From an uncultured Sulfurovum sp. (lineage in GTDB: Bacteria; Campylobacterota; Campylobacteria; Campylobacterales; Sulfurovaceae), in the NCBI GenBank assembly GCA_947311605.1, contig CAMZLC010000059.1, forward strand, positions 1-12,776: DNA of 12,776 nt. The letters are read 5' to 3'. Made by a program: the position numbers and the translations under genes. Of this stretch, positions 5,821-11,471 are shown in pieces. A model generated the notes under the pieces. It was given only the letters and a program-made list of their open reading frames with translations. It was not told the DNA's origin and did no database searches. Position 1 is the stretch's first letter. Each line of letters opens with the position of its first letter.

Positions 5821-6882
5821 ATGAAGAGAAAGATTTTACTCGGCGCAGCAGCACTGATGATGACATCAGGTGTACTGATGGCACAGGAGACACTGAGACT
5901 GATCACATGGAAGGGCTATGTGCCGGCAGAACTCAAAGCAAAATTTGAGAAAGAGACCGGTATCAAACTAAAGATCACCTACTCCAACAACGAAGAGATG
6001 ATCGCCAAGCTCAGAGCGACACGAGGTGGTGGATTTGACTTGGCACAGCCCAGTCAGGACAGAATCAGTTTCGTCCAGAAAAAATTCCCTATCTACCAGC
6101 CTATCGACTACGCAAAAGTCAATACGGCACAGCTGATCCCTTCTATGCTGGAAGCGGTCAAGAAGAACTCTGCGGTAGACGGCAAAGGCTATGCTGTGCC
6201 TATGTGTTATGGTACCACAGGTCTAGTCGTCAACAAGAAAGAGGTAGAGGGCAAGCCCGACTGGTCTGATCTTTGGAATCCTAAGTATGCCGGAAAGATC
6301 TCTTATAGACTCAAGAGACCACTGTTGATCGGTGCAGCATTTGGTATGGGAAAAGATCCGTTTGCGCTCTATGGTGACAAGGCGGCCTATCAGGCACTGA
6401 TCGAAGAGGTGACCAAGAAGCTGATCGAGACGAAGAAAATGGTCAAGAACTACTGGACAAGCGGAGATACACAAAAAGCCAATATGACCAATGGCGGCGT
6501 TGCGATCGAGTCCGGCTGGGATGGTATCGGCTGGCAGCTACATAAGGCCAATGCAGATATCGACTTTGTCGCACCAAAGAGCGGTGCACTGGGCTGGATC
6601 GACACCTATGCGATCCCTAAAAAGTCTAAGAATATTGAAGGTGCATATAAGTTCATCAACTTTATGTTGAAGCCAGAAAATGCAGCTGTCTTTACCAACA
6701 AAGAGGGCTATGGTACGGCTTCTGCCGGTGCTGAGAAATTCTACAAAGCTGAGATCAAAGACAACTTTGCCAGATCATTTAGCAAGGCAGATATCGACAA
6801 TATCAAATGGCACCCACCGGTACCGGCTGGATTTGAAGAGATTGAGTCTAAAGCACTTGAGAGAATCAAGGCTGCAAACTAA
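5821..6882 (+). CDS. potD: Periplasmic binding protein of the PotD/PotF family, ligand probably not a simple polyamine
   Basis: The substrate receptor of the ABC importer encoded downstream. The 353-residue precursor has a signal peptide (MKRK, hydrophobic core, probable cleavage after Ala21). A hand alignment to E. coli PotD, recalled from memory, is collinear: TWKGY corresponds to the Trp34/Tyr37 segment, LWNPKYAG to LWKPEYKG, SGWDG to the Trp229 region, and GWIDTYAIPK (Trp259, Asp261) to Trp255/Asp257. The aromatic box and one Asp are therefore kept. The two acids that hold the spermidine amines (Asp168, Glu171) align without gaps to Lys165 and Leu168 in the basic stretch RLKR (163-166), so a ligand with a negative group is likely. 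The start has a good AAGGA. The intergenic hairpins after the gene could stabilise its mRNA relative to the transporter genes. Family certain, ligand inferred. Confidence 0.9.
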   Translation: MKRKILLGAAALMMTSGVLMAQETLRLITWKGYVPAELKAKFEKETGIKLKITYSNNEEMIAKLRATRGGGFDLAQPSQDRISFVQKKFPIYQPIDYAKVNTAQLIPSMLEAVKKNSAVDGKGYAVPMCYGTTGLVVNKKEVEGKPDWSDLWNPKYAGKISYRLKRPLLIGAAFGMGKDPFALYGDKAAYQALIEEVTKKLIETKKMVKNYWTSGDTQKANMTNGGVAIESGWDGIGWQLHKANADIDFVAPKSGALGWIDTYAIPKKSKNIEGAYKFINFMLKPENAAVFTNKEGYGTASAGAEKFYKAEIKDNFARSFSKADIDNIKWHPPVPAGFEEIESKALERIKAAN

Positions 6883-6894
6883 GCTACACCATAT

Positions 6895-6916
6895 TTCGGG
6901 GGTTTCTCCCTCGGAA
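6895..6916 (+). other. Imperfect GC-rich hairpin after the binding-protein gene
   Basis: TTCGGGGG pairs with CCCTCGGAA around a TTTCT loop, with one G-T pair and one bulge. No T-run follows, so it is not a standard Rho-independent terminator. Placed 12 bases after the stop codon, it may act as a 3' mRNA-stabilising structure or partial terminator that raises binding-protein output over the transporter, as in many ABC operons. Confidence 0.4.
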
Positions 6917-6952
6917 TTACCTAGATGATGCCAAAAGTATTGTCGCATCAAG

Positions 6953-6977
6953 CAAATATCCTGTATGGAGATATTTG
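6953..6977. repeat. Perfect dyad CAAATATC / GATATTTG upstream of potA
   Basis: Eight-base arms (6953-6960 and 6970-6977) flank a nine-base centre. The adjoining AGCAAA (6951-6956) is also complementary to TTTGCT (6978-6983), so two pairing registers are possible. It could be an RNA stem or an operator for a separate potA promoter. The 144-base gap (6883-7026) otherwise holds the GC-rich hairpin and the potA ribosome-binding site AAGGG (7016-7020). Confidence 0.4.
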
Positions 6978-7026
6978 TTTGCTACGGTGATTTGCATGCT
7001 GCCGAAAAAAAACATAAGGGAAAACG

Positions 7027-8082
7027 ATGGATCACATATTGGAGCTAAGAGGTATTTCAAAATATTTTGGTGATTTTGTTGCATCAAAAGATGTCAATAT
7101 GCTTGTAGAGGAGGGGGAGTTTATCTCTGTACTGGGGCCCTCTGGATGCGGCAAGACAACGCTCCTTAGAATGATTGCTGGGTTTATGGAAGAGAGTGAA
7201 GGAGATATTCTTATCAAGGGAAAGTCTATGAAGGGTGTTTCCCCTGAAAAGCGTCCGGTCAATATCGTCTTTCAATCCTTGGCACTTTTTCCTATGATGA
7301 ATGTCTATGAAAATGTCGTATTTGGTCTCAAGCGTAAAAAAATAGGCAAGGAGGAGGCCAGGGAGCTGGCACTGGATATGCTGCACCGTGTCGGTCTGGA
7401 TGGTTTCGAGAAGAAGAAGATATCCGAACTCTCCGGTGGACAGAAGCAGCGGGTGGCGATCGCACGGAGTCTGGTGATGAAGCCCTCCATACTCCTGCTG
7501 GATGAGCCGTTGAGTGCTCTAGACCGAAAACTCAGGGAGCATATGAAAGTAGAGCTCAAGGAGCTGCAAAAAGAGATCGGTACCACCTTTATCTATATTA
7601 CCCATGACCAGTCTGAAGCACTGGTGATGAGTGACAGGGTGGCGGTGATGAACAAAGGGCTTATTGAGCAGCTCGATACCCCTCACAATCTCTATAATCA
7701 TCCAAAGACAGCATTTGTAGCTGGCTTTGTAGGGGACAACAATCGCTTTGAAGTTGCCAGCAGAGAGGGGGAGAAGGTCGTGACCAAAAGAGGCTGGAAG
7801 GTGACCAAGCCCGATCTGGATTTTGATCCGACAGTGATGTATATCCGCCCAGAGGCATTTATTGTCAATCCCGAAGGGGAGGTTGCGGATTCTGAGATTT
7901 TTGAAGCAGAGATCAATACTGTTCTTTTTGATGGTGCCAATACCAAAATACTGGTCAAACCCGAAGGTAGAGATGAGATATTGATCGCTCTGCCTCAGAA
8001 TGCCAGATTCCAGGCACTCAAAGAGGGCGATACGGTCAGGGTGGCTGTCGCCTATGACAATATCAAATGTTATAAGGAGTAG
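7027..8082 (+). CDS. potA: ABC importer ATP-binding subunit, PotA type
   Basis: The ATPase that drives the importer from the cytoplasmic face. The 351 residues carry every nucleotide-binding motif: Walker A GPSGCGKTT (Lys43), the Q-loop FQSLALFP, signature LSGGQKQR (135-142), Walker B LLLDEP (Asp159, Glu160), the D-loop SALD and the switch His193 (ITHDQ). From about residue 235 there is a C-terminal TOBE-like beta domain, as in PotA, FbpC and UgpC, with YIRPEAF at its core. Length is typical for the group (350-380). The ATG at 7027 is preceded by AAGGG six bases upstream. It ends directly against potB. The ATPase alone cannot tell polyamine from iron, phosphonate or glycerophosphodiester importers; the substrate must come from the binding protein and neighbours. 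Confidence 0.93.
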   Translation: MDHILELRGISKYFGDFVASKDVNMLVEEGEFISVLGPSGCGKTTLLRMIAGFMEESEGDILIKGKSMKGVSPEKRPVNIVFQSLALFPMMNVYENVVFGLKRKKIGKEEARELALDMLHRVGLDGFEKKKISELSGGQKQRVAIARSLVMKPSILLLDEPLSALDRKLREHMKVELKELQKEIGTTFIYITHDQSEALVMSDRVAVMNKGLIEQLDTPHNLYNHPKTAFVAGFVGDNNRFEVASREGEKVVTKRGWKVTKPDLDFDPTVMYIRPEAFIVNPEGEVADSEIFEAEINTVLFDGANTKILVKPEGRDEILIALPQNARFQALKEGDTVRVAVAYDNIKCYKE

Positions 8083-8085
8083 GTG

Positions 8086-8934
8086 ATGGATGGCAATAAA
8101 AAAGCGTTTTATTTTCTCTTTATTCCTGTGGCGTTGTGGCTGTTTATCTTGATCATCCTGCCGCATATTGATCTTTTCCTGAGTTCTTTTAAGCCCAATA
8201 GCGGTGAAGATGTCTACACACTGGAAAACTACTCAGCATTTTTTGCTGATCCTATTTACTGGCGTACCTTTATTAATACAGCCTCGTATGCTATCGGGGT
8301 CACTTTGCTGGCATTTGTGGTGAGTTTTCCTATCGCCTTTTATTTGGTCAAAGTGATCTCTCCCAAGGTTTCCGGATTTTTGATGCTACTGTTGTTGATC
8401 CCGCTGTGGATCGGCGAGCTGGTTACGATCTATGGCTGGGTGATACTGCTGGGTGAGCAAGGCGTAATCAACGAATCACTGAAGTTTTTGGGGCTGATCG
8501 ACCATTCGCTGCCATTGATCTATAATAATCTCAGTATGACGATCGGACTTCTCTATATGTCCATGCTCTTTATGATCATTCCGATCATGACGACTATGGA
8601 GAGCCTGGACGATGCCATGATCGAAGCGGCAAGTGACCTGGGAGCCAGTAAATGGACTGTCTTCCGACGGATCGTGATCCCGCATGCGATGCCCGGTATC
8701 ATCAATGGTTCCATCATCGTCTTTATGCTGGTTATAGGGGACTATGTGGCACCCAATATTCTGGGAGGCAAGAGTTCACTTTGGTTTACCGAGCAGATAT
8801 ACAACCAGTTCCTCTCGACATTCAACTGGAATCAGGGAGCGGCATTTGGTTTCTTGCTCCTGATCATCTCGTCGGCAACTATCTGGATGGCTCTCAGGCT
8901 CTCCGGACAGAAACTAGACAAAGTAGGAGACTAA
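8086..8934 (+). CDS. potB: ABC importer permease, PotB type
   Basis: One of two inner-membrane channel subunits of the importer. Its 282 residues contain six predicted membrane segments: about 7-30, 60-88, 97-125, 143-166, a stretch around 203-228, and the last 22-residue segment before the charged tail. The cytoplasmic EAA coupling loop reads EAASDLGASKWTVFRRI followed by VIPHAMPG, which docks on PotA. Two starts are possible: GTG at 8083, immediately after the potA stop, or ATG at 8086. AAGGAG at 8074-8079 is three bases from the GTG but six from the ATG, so I take the ATG. It is translated next to potA and ends one base before potC. Membership in the PotB/HisM-like permease family is clear. 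Confidence 0.92.
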   Translation: MDGNKKAFYFLFIPVALWLFILIILPHIDLFLSSFKPNSGEDVYTLENYSAFFADPIYWRTFINTASYAIGVTLLAFVVSFPIAFYLVKVISPKVSGFLMLLLLIPLWIGELVTIYGWVILLGEQGVINESLKFLGLIDHSLPLIYNNLSMTIGLLYMSMLFMIIPIMTTMESLDDAMIEAASDLGASKWTVFRRIVIPHAMPGIINGSIIVFMLVIGDYVAPNILGGKSSLWFTEQIYNQFLSTFNWNQGAAFGFLLLIISSATIWMALRLSGQKLDKVGD

Positions 8935-8935
8935 T

Positions 8936-9790
8936 ATGATACGATCACTTCCTAATTCACCCCTGTATAAGTATGGCTTCAGGGTCTATGTGACACTGTT
9001 CTTTATATTTTTGCTGATGCCCCTTATTGCTGTATCCGTACTGGCATTTAATGATACCTCTGCCATCACGCTGCCATGGAAAGGCTTTACGCTGGATTGG
9101 TTTTTTGCCGATACGACAGAGCGGCTGGGACTGTTTGCAGACGAGGATCTGTTGCGGAGCATCTGGATCAGCCTGCAGACAGCCTTTATGATGGCGACAC
9201 TCTCTACGATTGTGGGGACAATCGCCTCATTATTGTTTGAGTCGTTTACATTTAGGTTTAAAAATCTTCTCTACTTCTTTGCCATAGCTCCGTTGGTGAT
9301 TCCTGGGGTCATCCTCGGTATTTCGATCTTGTTGGGATCCACTTTTGTTGGTGCATGGCTGGATACGCACCTTGGGATTGATTTAGAGATCTTCGGCCCA
9401 GGTTTCTGGCTGGTGGTGCTGGGGCAGTTCTCTTTTGGGGCGACCTATGCGATGCTACTGGTCTCGGCTAGACTGAAAAAATTTGATCCTGAGCTCGAAG
9501 AGGCGGCACTTAGTCTCAAGGCAACACGATTGGAGTCGATGTGGTACATCACGATTCCGTTTCTCAAGCCGGCGATTCTTGGGGCATTTGTCGTGACTTT
9601 CCTGATGAGTTTTGCCAACTTCAATACCACGATCTTTCTGGTGGGCTCAGATCCGACATTGCCGGTTGACCTCTACTCCAGGATCAAGTTCAGTTCTACA
9701 CCAGTGCTCAATGCAGTCTCCTTTATGATCGTACTGATGATTACGATTGTCGCCATCATTAGTACCTTCATGAAGCGCAAAAACAGATGA
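8936..9790 (+). CDS. potC: ABC importer permease, PotC type
   Basis: The second channel subunit, partner of the PotB-type protein. The 284 residues show six predicted membrane segments, beginning with YVTLFFIFLLMPLIAVSVLAF and ending with SFMIVLMITIVAIISTFM, and the EAA loop EEAALSLKATRLESMWYITI followed by PFLKPAI. A periplasmic loop after the first segment (FNDTSAITLPWKGFTLDWF) is characteristic of PotC proteins. AGGAGA lies five bases before the ATG. Its TGA overlaps the ATG of the metallophosphoesterase gene (ATGA at 9787-9790), so translation of transporter and enzyme is coupled; this is the main reason for tying the phosphodiesterases to the transporter. Confidence 0.92.
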   Translation: MIRSLPNSPLYKYGFRVYVTLFFIFLLMPLIAVSVLAFNDTSAITLPWKGFTLDWFFADTTERLGLFADEDLLRSIWISLQTAFMMATLSTIVGTIASLLFESFTFRFKNLLYFFAIAPLVIPGVILGISILLGSTFVGAWLDTHLGIDLEIFGPGFWLVVLGQFSFGATYAMLLVSARLKKFDPELEEAALSLKATRLESMWYITIPFLKPAILGAFVVTFLMSFANFNTTIFLVGSDPTLPVDLYSRIKFSSTPVLNAVSFMIVLMITIVAIISTFMKRKNR

Positions 9791-10590
9791 AGATCATCCA
9801 CCTGACCGATCCGCACCTCACGGGTGTGGCGCGAGGCAATGTCTATGGGCTCAATCCTGCCCAACGGCTGAGAAGAGCGATCAAAAGTATTCAACAGTAT
9901 CATGCCGATACAGCCTTTATTGCTCTAACAGGGGATCTTGCCAATGAAGCTTCTGAAGGTGCCTATGCCATCCTCTCCAAGATCATCAAGAAATCTGAAA
10001 TACCCATCTACCCCATCCTGGGGAACCATGATAACAGAGAGATATTTCGTCGCTACTTTCCAGACTATTTCGACAAGGATTTCGTCCAATACATTGTGGA
10101 AAAAGAGGGAAAAGTCTTTCTCTTTCTGGATACATTGGTGGAGGGGGAACGCTATGGCGAGATGGGTAAAAAACGGATTGCCTGGCTCTCCAAAGCACTT
10201 CGTACTCATAAGGGCAAGCCAACCTATCTCTTTATGCATCACCACCCCGTCGCATCAGGGCTCTACGAGATGGACAATGATGCAGCGTTTCGTTCCAGTG
10301 AATTGTTCTGGAAGCGTCTTGGCAAATCAAAAGACGTGAAACATATCGCATTTGGGCATCTGCACCGTATCATGCAGACCTCCAAGGGCGCAGTGGGGAT
10401 GCACTGTACCAGAAGTACGGCATTCCAGGTTGCTTACAAACCCAATGACACACTGGAGTATCTGACCAACAAAGAGAAACCAACCTACGCCGTGATGGAG
10501 ATCAGCGAAGAGGGAGAGGTGCGTGTACATCACCATGAATATCTGGATGAGAAGCACTACTACGAGGATGGTTCCAGGGCTGCACAATGA
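9787..10590 (+). CDS. GpdQ/CpdA-like metallophosphoesterase, probable glycerophosphodiesterase
   Basis: A 267-residue cytoplasmic binuclear metallophosphoesterase (calcineurin-like fold, class III cyclic nucleotide phosphodiesterase group). Metal ligands are all present: Asp8 and His10 (TDPHL), Asp50 (LTGD), Asn80 with His81 (GNHD), His152 (FMHHHP), His191 and His193 (GHLH). The glycerophosphodiesterase GpdQ of Enterobacter uses Asp8, His10, Asp50, Asn80, His156, His195 and His197 (from memory); the first four positions coincide and the last three are offset by exactly four residues. The tail FPDYF, KPTYLFMHHHP and HYYEDG also resemble GpdQ more than CpdA. There is no signal peptide. It overlaps both neighbours by ATGA, between the permease and a GDPD gene, which favours glycerophosphodiester cleavage. 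A cyclic-AMP phosphodiesterase role is the alternative. Confidence 0.85.
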   Translation: MKIIHLTDPHLTGVARGNVYGLNPAQRLRRAIKSIQQYHADTAFIALTGDLANEASEGAYAILSKIIKKSEIPIYPILGNHDNREIFRRYFPDYFDKDFVQYIVEKEGKVFLFLDTLVEGERYGEMGKKRIAWLSKALRTHKGKPTYLFMHHHPVASGLYEMDNDAAFRSSELFWKRLGKSKDVKHIAFGHLHRIMQTSKGAVGMHCTRSTAFQVAYKPNDTLEYLTNKEKPTYAVMEISEEGEVRVHHHEYLDEKHYYEDGSRAAQ

Positions 10591-11393
10591 CTTTTGAGCA
10601 TTTGTTTGGAAGAGAGCGTCTGATCGCCGCACATCGTGGTCATCGTGCTATTCGCCCCGAAAACACGCTTTCGGCGTTTGAGGCAAGTATAGGGCAGTGT
10701 GATTTTGTAGAGTTAGACGTGGGTTTCAGTAGCGATGGGGTGCCCATAGTGATACACGATGACAGTTTGTGTCGTACGACTGATGCCGAAAGTGTGCAAA
10801 ATTTTTTCCCTCCCTATGCGGTGGCGAGTTACCCCTATGAGATGCTTCAAGCGCTAGACGCCTCTGCTTGGTTTTTGAGATCTGACCCCTTTGGTATGAT
10901 CGAGCAGAGCGACCATTTGAGAGAAGAACTTATGCGCCTACCTGTACAAAAAATACCGACACTTTCCGAGGTCTTGATGCTGCTGAGAGAACACGATATC
11001 CCAGTCAATATTGAGATCAAGGATATGAGAGGTACGCTGTTTGATGCAAGTGCAACGGTAAAAACCATAGAGGTCATCCGTGCGTTGCAGATGGAAGAAA
11101 GGGTGCTGCTCTCTTCGTTTAATCATCAGTATCTGAGGGAGGCGAAACGGATAGCTCCACAGATCATGAGGGCGGCACTGCAGGAGGGGGCACACCCCAA
11201 AGCACTCATCGCCTATCTCAAAGATCTTGATGTGGCATGTTACCATTGTGATCTTGAGATCACCACACCCGAGATCGTCAGGGCGGTCATAGATGCAGGC
11301 ATGCTTGCCAATGTCTATACGGTCAACAGTCCCGAAGAGAAAGAGCGAATGTTCGCCTGGGGTGTCAAGAGCGTATTTACGGACTTTCTTTAG
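10587..11393 (+). CDS. ugpQ: Glycerophosphodiester phosphodiesterase (GDPD family, UgpQ-like)
   Basis: GDPD enzymes cut glycerophosphodiesters to glycerol-3-phosphate and an alcohol using a TIM barrel and a divalent metal. The 268-residue protein begins with LIAAHRGHRAIRPENTLSAF, containing catalytic His16 and Arg17. ELDV (Glu42, Asp44), IHDD (His57, second catalytic His) and IEIKD (Glu143, Lys145) complete the site, and the barrel ends with NVYTVNSPEE and FTDFL. No signal peptide is present, so it acts in the cytoplasm, like E. coli UgpQ and unlike periplasmic GlpQ. Its ATG overlaps the TGA of the metallophosphoesterase gene. It is the last gene of the unit; a small hairpin follows and the next gene is on the other strand. 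An insertion at about 70-120 is somewhat longer than in minimal UgpQ proteins. Confidence 0.93.
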   Translation: MTFEHLFGRERLIAAHRGHRAIRPENTLSAFEASIGQCDFVELDVGFSSDGVPIVIHDDSLCRTTDAESVQNFFPPYAVASYPYEMLQALDASAWFLRSDPFGMIEQSDHLREELMRLPVQKIPTLSEVLMLLREHDIPVNIEIKDMRGTLFDASATVKTIEVIRALQMEERVLLSSFNHQYLREAKRIAPQIMRAALQEGAHPKALIAYLKDLDVACYHCDLEITTPEIVRAVIDAGMLANVYTVNSPEEKERMFAWGVKSVFTDFL

Positions 11394-11414
11394 GGGAGGT
11401 GCAGTGCTTTGGAG

Positions 11415-11432
11415 CAGCGACTTCAGTCGCTG
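11415..11432. other. Perfect hairpin CAGCGAC-TTCA-GTCGCTG between convergent genes
   Basis: Seven-base arms and a four-base loop lie 21 bases after the phosphodiesterase stop and 39 bases past the end of the minus-strand oxidoreductase gene. There is no T-run directly after the stem on either strand, so it is not a classical intrinsic terminator, though it may serve as a bidirectional transcript end. The GCGACTTCAGTCGC core resembles intergenic repeat hairpins seen in other proteobacteria; whether it is repeated in this genome cannot be seen here. Confidence 0.45.
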
Positions 11433-11471
11433 AGACAGGCATGAGATATATTTTCTATCAAATCAAGTCTT

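Noticed and set aside
6953..6983. Rho-independent terminator after the binding-protein gene
   Set aside because: The stem is AT-rich and no T-run follows it; transcription must continue into potA for a working transporter unless a second promoter exists.
6883..7026. Riboswitch between the binding-protein gene and potA
   Set aside because: The gap is long enough, but I recognise no conserved core of a known riboswitch class; only two simple dyads are visible.
7519..8166. Long minus-strand open frame (215 codons) opposite potA
   Set aside because: It lies entirely against potA and the start of potB, which carry complete family motifs. Its translation is rich in His, Ile and Cys with no recognisable domain; it is a shadow frame.
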